Source: an uncultured Lachnospiraceae bacterium
GTDB taxonomy: Bacteria > Bacillota > Clostridia > Lachnospirales > Anaerotignaceae
DNA: 31,068 bases
Assembly: GCA_944384285.1 (NCBI GenBank)
Contig: CALWSX010000077.1
Location: forward strand, 1 to 31,068
Direction of reading: 5' to 3'
The notes below the pieces were generated by a model. That model had not been told where the DNA came from. It made no database searches and saw only the letters and a program-made list of their open reading frames with translations. Below, piece by piece: positions 1 through 7,564 of the stretch (positions are counted from its first letter, which is position 1; each line of letters opens with the position of its first letter). The position numbers and the translations under genes were made by a program.

Positions 1-2
1 TT

Positions 3-794
3 GATAAAACAAAAGGATTTTCTTTTAATTCTACATTTGATGCTAATCCAACTGTAGAATTGACATTTGGTTCAAGCACTCCTAAAAATATTTCTGTAAA
101 ACATTCAATGTCAAATAATAATTTTGAAGAAATATCTTTACAAGAAAATAAAATAATTGTTCCTTTGAAAGATGGAACTCATTATTTCCTTTGTAATATT
201 ACATGGGAAGATTTAAGTACTGAAAATATACTTTTTAAAGCAAATATTGTTAATGGAAATAAGGAAATCATACTTCCAAATTATACTTATGACGGAAAGG
301 ATAAAACATTAAAACTTGTTTATGATACAATAAACATGCTTTATTCAAATAATTCATCTGATTCCAAAGAGTTTGAAATATACTATGCTAAGGTATATGG
401 AGAATACGAAGAGGAAAATATGTTAAAAATAATTACTGTCATAGATAATGCAAGTTACACTTTATATGGAGATGAACTTAAACTTGTTTCCGGAGGTCTT
501 GTGCCTGCAGCAATAACCTATGAAAAAGAAAAAAACGGAGACTACAAATTTGTTGATATAACCTTTGCAAAAGACGGAAGTTATTGGGAAAGCTCAATAA
601 AAGATTTTTGCACATACCCTGTATCAAACAGAAGTATACTTGGACTTGGGAACAAAATTATAAACGATTACGCAAGTGATGATTTTAAAAATTCACTACG
701 TGAAAATTTAATAGAACATCTTAAAAAACATAATATATCAAGAGTGCGTATTGTCAAAGATTACAGCGACGAAGTAGAAATACTTGAAATCTAA
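3..794 (+). CDS. 3' part of an unrecognised, probably exported protein (5' end outside window)
   Basis: The frame is open from the first bases of the window, so this is the C-terminal ~263 residues of a longer gene. A TTG at 60 is only an internal codon of the open frame. The visible part is hydrophilic with many beta-prone stretches and no membrane segment. The last ~110 residues contain a 'GG..P..I.Y.K..NGDYK' stretch followed by 'KDGSYW..SIKDF'. From memory this resembles a C-terminal domain found in clostridial M56/BlaR1-like sensors and some lipoproteins, but that is a weak resemblance, not an identification. The gene ends about 20 bp before a strong terminator shared with the convergent queT-like gene. 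No function is assigned. Confidence 0.75.
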   Translation, partial: DKTKGFSFNSTFDANPTVELTFGSSTPKNISVKHSMSNNNFEEISLQENKIIVPLKDGTHYFLCNITWEDLSTENILFKANIVNGNKEIILPNYTYDGKDKTLKLVYDTINMLYSNNSSDSKEFEIYYAKVYGEYEEENMLKIITVIDNASYTLYGDELKLVSGGLVPAAITYEKEKNGDYKFVDITFAKDGSYWESSIKDFCTYPVSNRSILGLGNKIINDYASDDFKNSLRENLIEHLKKHNISRVRIVKDYSDEVEILEI

Positions 795-814
795 TAATTT
801 TATAATACAAAAAC

Positions 815-848
815 AAAAAAGGTTTCCAAATTATTGGAAACCTTTTTA
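815..848. terminator. Bidirectional intrinsic terminator
   Basis: A perfect 9-bp stem (821-829 with 834-842) with a 4-nt loop has a run of A on the left and a run of T on the right. It can therefore end transcription of the plus-strand gene before it and of the minus-strand queT-like gene after it. Confidence 0.85.
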
Positions 849-1334
849 TTATGCTTTTTTATTTATTTTAAGAATTCTTAAAATACTATTATTTTTATGA
901 AGAAGTTTTAAAACAGGATATCCTAATACTGTACAAACCCCAAATTCTCCTGCCATTACACTTAATGTTGTTATAAAATAAGGAAGATCATACACTATAT
1001 GAAGTTCCAAACCTATTATAAAACAGAAAAATGTAGGAAGAAGCGTAGCTGCAAACATATTTTTTGTCTTTCTCATAAAGTAAACTGCACAGCCTGTTGA
1101 AAGAGTTCCAAAAAATACGTCTATTATACCAAGAGGACTAAAGAAATTTGCTATAATACAACCTAACAAAATTCCAGGTATATAATCGTCATCTATAAAC
1201 GCCAAAAGTACAAGCATCTCCGAAATTCTGAATTGAACAGGTCCATATGATGCCGGTGCTATAGCAAGAGTAAGAACAACGTATAATGCAGCTGTTATAC
1301 CAGTAATGGCTAATTTTTTTGATTTTGTATTCAT
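849..1334 (-). CDS. queT: QueT-family transporter (ECF S component, queuosine precursor)
   Basis: This is a small integral membrane protein of 161 residues with about five hydrophobic segments. It matches the QueT family, whose members are substrate-binding S components of energy-coupling-factor transporters that import queuosine precursors such as preQ1. Family-like stretches are 'YGPVQFRISEMLVLL' near residue 40 and 'NFFSPLGIIDVFFGT' near residue 70. The frame is open from an ATG at 1355, but that codon lies inside the Shine-Dalgarno GGGAGGTG. The ATG at 1334 (protein MNTKSKK...) is correctly spaced behind it and was chosen. The gene is monocistronic with its own promoter and terminator. 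No ECF A/T genes and no queuosine synthesis genes are nearby. Substrate is inferred from family only. Confidence 0.8.
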   Translation of the reverse strand: MNTKSKKLAITGITAALYVVLTLAIAPASYGPVQFRISEMLVLLAFIDDDYIPGILLGCIIANFFSPLGIIDVFFGTLSTGCAVYFMRKTKNMFAATLLPTFFCFIIGLELHIVYDLPYFITTLSVMAGEFGVCTVLGYPVLKLLHKNNSILRILKINKKA

Positions 1335-1373
1335 TATGAAATAAACACCTCCCATTATTTTTCAAAACAATTT

Positions 1374-1402
1374 ATTATATCACAAAATTAGTTTTTTTTC
1401 AA
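1374..1402 (-). promoter_or_regulatory. Sigma-A-type promoter of the queT-like gene
   Basis: On the minus strand, TTGAAA (1397-1402) is followed after exactly 17 bp by a perfect TATAAT (1374-1379). The leader to the start codon is only about 33 nt, which leaves no room for a riboswitch. Confidence 0.75.
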
Positions 1403-1407
1403 ACAAA

Positions 1408-2130
1408 TTAAGATATTTTATAATTTTTAATTATATTAACAGGATCCTGAATTTCAATAATACTTTTAGGTATATCTTTATATACTATTTCTCCTTCATA
1501 AAAATCTTTTTCTGATCCTTTTTCCACAGTAGGTATTAATTTTAAATCAAAATAATATACATTAAAACCATTATCTTGAATTTTTCTATTAATATCTTCC
1601 ACTAATTTATATACATATTCATCTGTTGTTTCATCAGAAAATACTTCCATTATAATATTTATATCTTTTGGTAAATTATCTTCCATAATTTCCATATCTA
1701 AATAAATATCATAATTTTCTTCCACATATTTTACGTCTATATTTTTAAAGTCATAACTTAAATTTTCTCTCAATATCTCGTCTACTTTTTTTGAAACTTC
1801 TTTATTAACTCTTTCTTTAGTATTTAATAAAATATCATCATATGTATCACCAATAACTTTGCCTTTGTTATCAACATATATTACAAATTTTGTATCCTTA
1901 CTTTTCTTTGAAATATATTCTGCCTCATATATCCCTTCACCAAATTTATGATTTAAATTATTAAGTTCATAGTTTAAATCGGGAAAATTTCTTTCGATAT
2001 ATTTTTCAGACGATTTTATGGCATTTCTTTCTCCAACTGATGCTCCACCAAAAGAAAACGCAAGTAGTGTTAATGCATATAACATAATTAACGTGACAGA
2101 AACAAATATAATTTTTCCAAGTTTATCCAT
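1408..2130 (-). CDS. Membrane-anchored hypothetical protein (YfjL-like)
   Basis: This 240-residue protein starts with one hydrophobic segment (about residues 8-30) that acts as a signal anchor, followed by a hydrophilic extracytoplasmic domain. The segment near residues 40-100 has the pattern 'YIERNFPDLNYE...G.YEAEY....KDTKFVIYVD..GKV..D.Y'. This recalls YfjL-like/PepSY-like proteins of Firmicutes, in which a short secreted domain follows an N-terminal anchor. The remainder is charged and has no recognisable catalytic motif. The ATG is preceded by AAAGGAAAG at good spacing, and the gene has its own promoter. The resemblance is by memory only and no molecular function is claimed. It is divergent from trxA. 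Confidence 0.7.
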   Translation of the reverse strand: MDKLGKIIFVSVTLIMLYALTLLAFSFGGASVGERNAIKSSEKYIERNFPDLNYELNNLNHKFGEGIYEAEYISKKSKDTKFVIYVDNKGKVIGDTYDDILLNTKERVNKEVSKKVDEILRENLSYDFKNIDVKYVEENYDIYLDMEIMEDNLPKDINIIMEVFSDETTDEYVYKLVEDINRKIQDNGFNVYYFDLKLIPTVEKGSEKDFYEGEIVYKDIPKSIIEIQDPVNIIKNYKIS

Positions 2131-2167
2131 ACATCTTTCCTTTCACTGCATATAAAACTGTATATAA

Positions 2168-2195
2168 ATTATATCATACCTTTTTATTATTACAA
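2168..2195 (-). promoter_or_regulatory. Sigma-A-type promoter of the membrane-anchored hypothetical gene
   Basis: Minus strand: TTGTAA (2190-2195), a 16-bp spacer, then a perfect TATAAT (2168-2173), about 38 bp before the ATG at 2130. Confidence 0.6.
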
Positions 2196-2320
2196 TAATA
2201 AATAAATATCCCATATTTTAAAAACACTTGATAATTGTTAATATTTAACGTAAGATATAAATAGTAAATAATAAAAAAAAGGATATATTATTTATTGACA
2301 TTTATTTTTATACTTTGTTT

Positions 2321-2335
2321 TGTGATAATATCACA
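2321..2335. promoter_or_regulatory. Short perfect palindrome upstream of trxA
   Basis: TGTGATA-a-TATCACA is a perfect 7-bp inverted repeat around a single base, 65 bp before trxA. A TTGACA lies just upstream (2295-2300), but no well-spaced -10 box is clear. This may be an operator. The half-sites recall Rex/CRP-type sites (TGTGA...TCACA), but the gap is 5 rather than 6 bases. Confidence 0.4.
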
Positions 2336-2399
2336 TATTAATTTCAAATTATATGCTATTATTACATAAAAGAACACGAAAAGCGAAAGGAGAATCGAT

Positions 2400-2726
2400 A
2401 TGGCTATTATTGTTGCTAACAGTGAAAATTTTGAAAATGAAGTTTTAAAATCTGAAAAACCTGTTGTTGTTGAATTTTGGGCACCTTGGTGCGGATACTG
2501 TAAACGTATCTCTCCTTTATTAAAATCAATCGCAGAAAAAAATGAAGGCATTTTTGATATCTATACAGTAAATGTTGATGATAACGAAAAACTCCAAGTT
2601 TATTACACTGTTTTAACTATTCCTTGTTTATTTGTATTTAAAAATGGAAAACCTAGTGATCCACTTATCGCACCTGAATCTAAAACTGTAATAGATGAGT
2701 GGCTTAAAGATAACGGTGTAATTTAG
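2400..2726 (+). CDS. trxA: Thioredoxin
   Basis: Cytoplasmic thioredoxin of 108 residues, the standard length, which reduces protein disulfides using electrons from the thioredoxin reductase encoded 12 bp downstream. The fold signature is clear: 'VVEFWAPWCGYCK' (active-site cysteines near residues 31 and 34) and the cis-proline loop 'TIPCLFVFKNGK' near residue 75. Two differences from textbook thioredoxin are visible. The active site is CGYC rather than CGPC, and a cysteine follows the cis-proline where threonine is usual. CGYC thioredoxins are known in anaerobic Firmicutes. The start is supported by GAAAGGAGAA at normal spacing. It probably forms one transcript with trxB. Confidence 0.95.
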   Translation: MAIIVANSENFENEVLKSEKPVVVEFWAPWCGYCKRISPLLKSIAEKNEGIFDIYTVNVDDNEKLQVYYTVLTIPCLFVFKNGKPSDPLIAPESKTVIDEWLKDNGVI

Positions 2727-2738
2727 GAGGTCTTAAAT

Positions 2739-3659
2739 ATGGATAAAATACTTGATACAATTATTGTTGGAGGCGGTCCTGGCGGATATTCAGCTGCTCT
2801 TTACTGTGCACGTGCCGGACTCTCAACTATTGTATTTGAAAAACTTTCTCCTGGCGGACAAATGGCTACTACAAGCCAAATTGAAAATTATCCAGGATTT
2901 GTAGAAGCTGAAGATGGATTTGAGCTTGGAGAAAAAATGAAAGAAGCAGCTGAAAAATATGGTGCTGAAACTATACTTGGTGAAGTTTTCAGCATTTCTG
3001 TAAACGATGACAAAACTAAAGAATTAAAAACTTCAGAAGGAGATTATTTAGCAAAAACTGTAATTATTGCTACAGGAGCTTCTCCTCGAGAACTTGGACT
3101 CCCTGAAGAATCAAATCTTATTGGCAGAGGTGTTGCTTACTGTGCAACTTGTGACGGTATGCTTTATAAAAATAAAGTGGTTGCAGTTGCAGGAGGCGGA
3201 AATTCTGCATTAGAAGAGGCTACATTCTTATCAAAATTATGTAAAAAAGTTTATATTATTCACAGAAGAAATGAATTCAGAGCAGAAAAAATTTACCTTG
3301 ACAAACTTAAAAATGTTGATAATATTGAGCTTGTTATGGACTCAAAAATTACCAAACTTTTAAGCGATAAAAAACTTACAGGCGTTGTAGTAGTAAATAA
3401 TATAACAGGTGAAGAAAGAACTATCGAAGTTGATGGACTTTTTGTTGCTATAGGACGTAATCCTAACAGTGAAATTGTAAAAGGCTTACTTGACCTCGAT
3501 AAACAAGGCTATATTATTGCAGATGAAACTACAAAAACAAATATACCTGGTATTTTCGCTGTAGGTGATGTTCGTACAAAAGATTTACGTCAAATTGTAA
3601 CAGCTGCATCAGATGGAGCTACTGCTTCAAAAGCTATTGAAGAATATTTATCTCATTAA
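2739..3659 (+). CDS. trxB: Thioredoxin-disulfide reductase
   Basis: NADPH-dependent flavoenzyme of 306 residues, normal for the low-Mr class, which reduces TrxA. Visible in order are the FAD-binding GGGPGGY near residue 11, the redox-active CATCDG near residue 135, and the NAD(P)H site GGGNSALEEA near residue 152. These are followed by HRRNEFRAEK, which favours NADPH, and the C-terminal FAD motif 'GDVRTKDLRQIVTAASDG'. The gene starts 12 bp after trxA with AGGAGG in the gap, so the two are co-transcribed. A strong terminator closes the pair. It is a complete gene with no oddities. Confidence 0.95.
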   Translation: MDKILDTIIVGGGPGGYSAALYCARAGLSTIVFEKLSPGGQMATTSQIENYPGFVEAEDGFELGEKMKEAAEKYGAETILGEVFSISVNDDKTKELKTSEGDYLAKTVIIATGASPRELGLPEESNLIGRGVAYCATCDGMLYKNKVVAVAGGGNSALEEATFLSKLCKKVYIIHRRNEFRAEKIYLDKLKNVDNIELVMDSKITKLLSDKKLTGVVVVNNITGEERTIEVDGLFVAIGRNPNSEIVKGLLDLDKQGYIIADETTKTNIPGIFAVGDVRTKDLRQIVTAASDGATASKAIEEYLSH

Positions 3660-3691
3660 ATATATAAATATATATAAATAAATTTTCCTTA

Positions 3692-3727
3692 ACAAGAGCC
3701 TTTTTTAATATGGCTCTTGTTTTTATT
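3692..3727 (+). terminator. Intrinsic terminator of trxA-trxB
   Basis: A 9-bp stem (ACAAGAGCC 3692-3700 with GGCTCTTGT 3712-3720) is followed by TTTTATT. Confidence 0.85.
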
Positions 3728-3781
3728 CTAAAACTTGTATGTACTAAAATTTTAATTTATCATAAATTCTTATAAACATAA

Positions 3782-3810
3782 TTGACAAAAAAAATTTTTA
3801 CTGATAGTAT
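3782..3810 (+). promoter_or_regulatory. Promoter of the ZIP transporter gene
   Basis: A perfect TTGACA (3782-3787), a 17-bp spacer and TAGTAT (3805-3810). The start of transcription should fall just before or inside the palindrome that follows. Confidence 0.7.
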
Positions 3811-3818
3811 CTAATTAA

Positions 3819-3836
3819 GGTTAGTTGTGACTAACC
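3819..3836. promoter_or_regulatory. Inverted-repeat operator candidate at the ZIP gene transcription start
   Basis: GGTTAGT-tgtg-ACTAACC is a perfect 7-bp inverted repeat placed at about +3 to +20 of the promoter and directly before the Shine-Dalgarno. The half-sites GGTTAG/CTAACC resemble those of DtxR-family metal-dependent repressors, but the gap is wider than in the classic DtxR box. It could also fold in RNA next to the ribosome site. The regulator is not in the window. Confidence 0.5.
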
Positions 3837-3851
3837 AAGGAGGAGTATTTT

Positions 3852-4649
3852 ATGAATAATAATTTAATCTTCGCATTTATATTAACTTTAATTGCCGGAT
3901 TATCAACAGGAATTGGAAGTACAATGGCTTTTTTAAATAAAACTACTAATAAGAAATTTTTATCCGTAAGTTTAGGCTTCTCCGCAGGTGTAATGGTTTA
4001 TGTTTCAATGATTGAAATTTTTGTTAAAGCAAAACAGTCATTAGCAATCGAATTAGGAGAAAAACTTGGAAGTTGGGTAACAGTTATATCTTTTTTTGGA
4101 GGTATGCTTTTAATTGCAATAATCGATAAACTTATACCTTCTGAAGAAAATCCTCACGAGCCAAAATCTCTTGAAAATGATAAAATGAGTAATAGTGCAA
4201 AGCTTATGCGTACAGGTATTTTTACAGCTTTAGCTATTGCAATCCATAACTTTCCGGAAGGGTTAGCAACATTTGTATCCGCCTTACAAGATCCAAGTTT
4301 AGCTATTCCTATTGTAGTTGCTATTGCAATTCACAACATTCCGGAAGGTATTGCAGTTTCTGTACCTATTTATCATGCTACAGGTTCAAAAGTTAAAGCT
4401 TTTAGATATTCTTTTTTATCAGGTTTGGCTGAACCGGCAGGAGCTTTAATTGGTTGGCTTATATTAATGCCTATAATGAGTGATACTTTATTCGGGATAA
4501 TATTTGCAGGAGTTGCTGGTATAATGGTATTTATTTCTTTTGATGAATTACTTCCTGCAGCAAGAGAATATGGGGAGCATCATCTCTCAATTTACGGCTT
4601 GATATCAGGAATGGTTGTAATGGCAGTTAGCTTATTATTATTTATTTAA
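3852..4649 (+). CDS. ZIP-family metal transporter (ZupT-like)
   Basis: Integral membrane protein of 265 residues with about eight hydrophobic segments, which moves divalent metal ions (zinc, possibly iron or manganese) into the cytoplasm. The two ZIP signature helices are present: HNFPEGLA near residue 137 and HNIPEGIA near residue 161, carrying the metal-binding His/Asn/Glu residues. The loop between the third and fourth helices (about residues 95-120) is charged, as usual for the family. The start is supported by AAGGAGGAG. The gene stands alone behind a consensus promoter with an operator-like palindrome, which suggests metal-responsive repression. The metal specificity is not readable from sequence. 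Confidence 0.9.
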   Translation: MNNNLIFAFILTLIAGLSTGIGSTMAFLNKTTNKKFLSVSLGFSAGVMVYVSMIEIFVKAKQSLAIELGEKLGSWVTVISFFGGMLLIAIIDKLIPSEENPHEPKSLENDKMSNSAKLMRTGIFTALAIAIHNFPEGLATFVSALQDPSLAIPIVVAIAIHNIPEGIAVSVPIYHATGSKVKAFRYSFLSGLAEPAGALIGWLILMPIMSDTLFGIIFAGVAGIMVFISFDELLPAAREYGEHHLSIYGLISGMVVMAVSLLLFI

Positions 4650-4752
4650 TTCTAAAATATATGATATACAAAATTTCAATCTTTTTTATATGATTCAAAT
4701 ATACCTTTTAGAAACAATTTTAACTTGATTACAAAATATTAGAGGTGAATCT

Positions 4753-5388
4753 ATGAAAGATTATGAAATGTTATCAAAAATACATTTTGATAAACAAGCC
4801 AAAATTTATGACCAAAAAAACACAATTTATTATTCAAAAGAAGGGAAAATAAGCTGTGCAGATATTGCAAAATATTTAGAAAATTATGAATATGACAATT
4901 TGTTAGATGTCGGAACCGGAACAGGTTATTTAATTGAACTGTTAAACAAACAAAAATCTGCGTCATATTTTGGGTTAGATTTATCAGATGAAATGATAAA
5001 AATTGCAAAAAACAAGAAACTTCCAAATACAATATTTCTTACAGGTAAAGCTAATAGCTTACCTTTTCCAGACAATTATTTTGATGTTTTAACTTGTAGT
5101 CAAAGTTTCCATCACTACCCTTATCCAAAAGAAGCGATGGCAGAAGCTTTCAGAGTTTTAAAACCAAACGGAATTTATATACTATCTGATACAGGTATAG
5201 GCGGAATTGCCGCTTGGATTGACAACAATATAATTTTTCCTTTAATGAAATCAGGTGATTATTTTACAACAAATAAAAATGGTATTTCCAAGATGATGAT
5301 TGAGGCAAAATTTAATGTAATTGCCAAATATCAAATTAAAAGATTTATTTATACAGTTGTTGGGGAAAAACCTCTAATAATTAAATAG
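4753..5388 (+). CDS. Class I SAM-dependent methyltransferase
   Basis: Soluble protein of 211 residues with a Rossmann-type methyltransferase core. Motif I is LLDVGTGTGYLIELL near residue 50, then GLDLSDEMI (acidic residue binding the SAM ribose) near 74, NSLPFPDNYFDVLTCS near 97-112, and 'EAFRVLKPNGIYILSD' near 130. It resembles the UbiE/type-11 family, whose members act on very different substrates, so the substrate is unknown. AGAGGTGA precedes the ATG. The gene is alone on this strand and ends 10 bp before a strong bidirectional terminator. An opposite-strand frame over its first part is a shadow. Confidence 0.85.
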   Translation: MKDYEMLSKIHFDKQAKIYDQKNTIYYSKEGKISCADIAKYLENYEYDNLLDVGTGTGYLIELLNKQKSASYFGLDLSDEMIKIAKNKKLPNTIFLTGKANSLPFPDNYFDVLTCSQSFHHYPYPKEAMAEAFRVLKPNGIYILSDTGIGGIAAWIDNNIIFPLMKSGDYFTTNKNGISKMMIEAKFNVIAKYQIKRFIYTVVGEKPLIIK

Positions 5389-5399
5389 ATTTAATACTA

Positions 5400-5429
5400 A
5401 AAAAATCAGGGATTAATCCCTGATTTTTT
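5400..5429. terminator. Bidirectional terminator closing the methyltransferase gene and the 14-gene minus-strand run
   Basis: A perfect inverted repeat, A6-TCAGGGATT/AATCCCTGA-T6, serves both strands. It overlaps the stop codon of the DUF1508 gene. Confidence 0.9.
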
Positions 5430-5793
5430 ATTCTTCAATTATATTTTCCTCTGCATTTAAAACTACATTCTTTAATCCCGTTTCACAAGATTTTTTTGTT
5501 CCATAAGCTTTGGAAATAGTTATTATCTCTCCGTTTTTCGCCTTTAGCCTAAATCTGAATCCTTTTCCTTTATCTTTATATATTTCAAACTTAGGATTTT
5601 TCTCTATTGTGTAATTTTCTTGAGTATGGTCTTCTGTTTTTGCTATAGCCGCATTTTTAACAACACTTTTTATACCTTTTATACATGCTGACTTTGAAAC
5701 ATAAACTTCAGATGTTGAAAGTATATCCCCTTCATCTGTTTTTAAATCAAATTTAAAACCTGTAGAAGTTCTTTTAATAACAAATACACCCAT
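5428..5793 (-). CDS. DUF1508 (YegP-type) tandem-repeat protein
   Basis: Small protein of 121 residues made of two DUF1508 units: residues ~3-50 ('GFKFDLKTDEGDILSTSE...S...C..GI.SVVKNA') and ~66-113 ('GFRFRLKAKNGEIITISK...KKSCETGLKNVVLNA'). The conserved pattern of an aromatic-rich strand pair, then a serine/cysteine and a 'GI/GLK.V' helix in each half fits the YegP fold. No biochemical role of the family is firmly known to me. It starts with AAGGGG upstream, 37 bp after folC, and ends the long minus-strand run on a terminator. Confidence 0.85.
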   Translation of the reverse strand: MGVFVIKRTSTGFKFDLKTDEGDILSTSEVYVSKSACIKGIKSVVKNAAIAKTEDHTQENYTIEKNPKFEIYKDKGKGFRFRLKAKNGEIITISKAYGTKKSCETGLKNVVLNAEENIIEE

Positions 5794-5830
5794 AAATAAA
5801 ACCCCTTTTACATCTAAAAAAGCTTACTTA

Positions 5831-7102
5831 TTATTTATTTGCAAAATATGAAATTACATCTCCAACAAAATAAAACGATCCAAAAGCACAAACCACATCA
5901 TCTTTGTCTGCTATTTTCATAGCTTTTTTTATTCCATCTTCAATAGTTTTTTCTGAAAATGAATTTTTCCCATAAACAGAAAGAATTTTGTCTGAAAGTT
6001 CAAAAGAAGTATATGCTCTTTCACTTTCAGGAGTAACTGTGATTATGTCTTTGGCCAAAGGAATAATATTATCCATAATCCCTTCAAAGTTCTTGTCTTT
6101 TAATAAACCTATAATAAAAATAATTTTTTTGTTTTTATATTTTTCTTTCAAAGATTTTGAAAGCACAAGAGCACCTTGAGGATTATGTGAAACATCTGCT
6201 ATAAAAACAGGATTTTCAGACAATATTTCAAACCTTCCGTGCCAAATTGATGATTCTATACCTTTTTTTATAGCCGAATCATCTATTTTATAGCCTTTTT
6301 CAATGAGCACTTCTATAGCCTTTATGGCAACAGCTAAATTATAAAGCTGATATTCACCGTTTAAATGAAATTTTATACCTTTTATATTTTTATAGCTTAA
6401 AAGTTGGTATCTATCACAAATTTTTCTGTCATAAATTTTATTATATTCCGAAAAATAAAGTTTTGAAGATTTATTTTTTACGGTTTCTTTTATTATATCT
6501 TCAGCACTTTCTTCCTGCTTCCCGGTTACAACACATGAATTTTCTTTAATAATACCGCATTTTTCTTCTGTTATTTTTTCTATTGTATCACCAAGTATCT
6601 TTGTATGATCAAGCCCAAGCTTACATATAACAGAAACTTCGCTTTTTAAAATACAGTTTGTTGCATCATATTGGCCTCCAAGCCCTGTTTCAAGTACAAC
6701 TATGTCACATTTTTTTTCATAGAAATAACACATAGCCATAATCGTATAAAATTCAAACTCTGAAGGTATATATCCGCATTCTTTTGACGCTTTCATAATA
6801 TCAAACGAGAGGCTTTCAACATCTTCATCAGATATTTCCTCATTATTTACAGTAATTCTTTCATTCATTTTGATTAAATGAGGAGAAATAAAAAGGCCTG
6901 TTTTTAATGATGCACTTATTAAAATATTATTTATAATTTTACATGTTGACCCTTTACCATTTGTACCTGCGGCATGTACAAATTTAAGCTTATCCTGAGG
7001 GCTTCCCAATAAAGCTAAAATACTTCTTATAAATTTTGCATCTTTTATTCCATATTTATTTGTGTTTTCTCTTATAAAAGAAATAGCTTCATCATAATAC
7101 AT
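5831..7102 (-). CDS. folC: Folylpolyglutamate synthase / dihydrofolate synthase
   Basis: Mur-ligase-fold ATP-dependent enzyme of 423 residues that adds glutamate to folates, and often to dihydropteroate. Visible are the P-loop AAGTNGKGST near residue 45, 'FISPHLIKMNERI' near 78, 'VLETGLGGQYDATN' near 138, 'GLDHTKILGDT' near 167, the carbamoylated-lysine region 'EKCGIIK' near 183, and 'HGRFEIL' and 'VADVSHNPQGA' in the C-terminal domain. The gene begins two bases after the stop of the RseC-like gene. Its GGAGAA ribosome site lies inside that gene's last codons, so translation is probably coupled. Complete gene. Confidence 0.93.
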   Translation of the reverse strand: MYYDEAISFIRENTNKYGIKDAKFIRSILALLGSPQDKLKFVHAAGTNGKGSTCKIINNILISASLKTGLFISPHLIKMNERITVNNEEISDEDVESLSFDIMKASKECGYIPSEFEFYTIMAMCYFYEKKCDIVVLETGLGGQYDATNCILKSEVSVICKLGLDHTKILGDTIEKITEEKCGIIKENSCVVTGKQEESAEDIIKETVKNKSSKLYFSEYNKIYDRKICDRYQLLSYKNIKGIKFHLNGEYQLYNLAVAIKAIEVLIEKGYKIDDSAIKKGIESSIWHGRFEILSENPVFIADVSHNPQGALVLSKSLKEKYKNKKIIFIIGLLKDKNFEGIMDNIIPLAKDIITVTPESERAYTSFELSDKILSVYGKNSFSEKTIEDGIKKAMKIADKDDVVCAFGSFYFVGDVISYFANK

Positions 7103-7104
7103 AA

Positions 7105-7551
7105 TTATTCTCCAAGAACCTTAACTGCAACAGGACGGTGTCTTTTTTTTGCTCTATTTTTTTCTGTTAAAGTGATTATTATATATGCTACTGCAGTAAA
7201 TAAAATTCCAACAATAAAGCTTAAAAGTTCTCTATTAACAGAAGTAAAAAATTTATACAAAAACAAATATCCAAAACTCATGCCAAAAAGCAAGAACAAT
7301 AAAGGTACACCATACATAAGGATTACAGCATTTAAAAACCCTTTTACTTCCATTTGGATAAGAACTTCATCATTAACTTTTGCGTCACACCTGTTTATTG
7401 CTTCAATAAACATTTCTTTTTCAGTTAAGCCCGCAACACATGCCCTGCATTTTGCACAAGCTTCCTGTCTTAATGTTTTTACAATTATAATATTTTTATC
7501 TTTCACTTCGGTGACAATTCCTTTTTCCGCCACCTTACTGTTATCTGACAT
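7105..7551 (-). CDS. RseC/SoxR-reducing family membrane protein
   Basis: Protein of 148 residues with an N-terminal cysteine-rich domain (C-x2-C-x2-C in 'ACAKCRAC') followed by two hydrophobic helices and a basic tail (KNRAKKRHR). This is the RseC/MucC layout. In gamma-proteobacteria RseC is linked to SoxR reduction and sigma-E control. In clostridia, relatives occur without those partners, so the role here is only a redox-linked membrane protein. An upstream GTG at 7560 would sit on the ribosome site. The ATG at 7551 is correctly spaced behind AAGG and was chosen. It overlaps nothing and precedes folC by two bases. Confidence 0.8.
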   Translation of the reverse strand: MSDNSKVAEKGIVTEVKDKNIIIVKTLRQEACAKCRACVAGLTEKEMFIEAINRCDAKVNDEVLIQMEVKGFLNAVILMYGVPLLFLLFGMSFGYLFLYKFFTSVNRELLSFIVGILFTAVAYIIITLTEKNRAKKRHRPVAVKVLGE

Positions 7552-7564
7552 GTATATCACAACC

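Noticed and set aside
1334..1402. preQ1 riboswitch before the queT-like gene
   Set aside because: The A-rich 'AAAAACTAA' tail-like string is inside the promoter spacer, and the transcript leader is only about 33 nt with no matching stem.
2321..2335. A firm Rex or CRP binding site before trxA
   Set aside because: The half-sites fit but the gap is five bases instead of six, so it is kept only as a palindrome.
4751..5032. Coding region antisense to the methyltransferase gene
   Set aside because: It has low-complexity Phe/Leu/Asn composition, lies fully within a clear gene, and is explained as its reverse-strand shadow.
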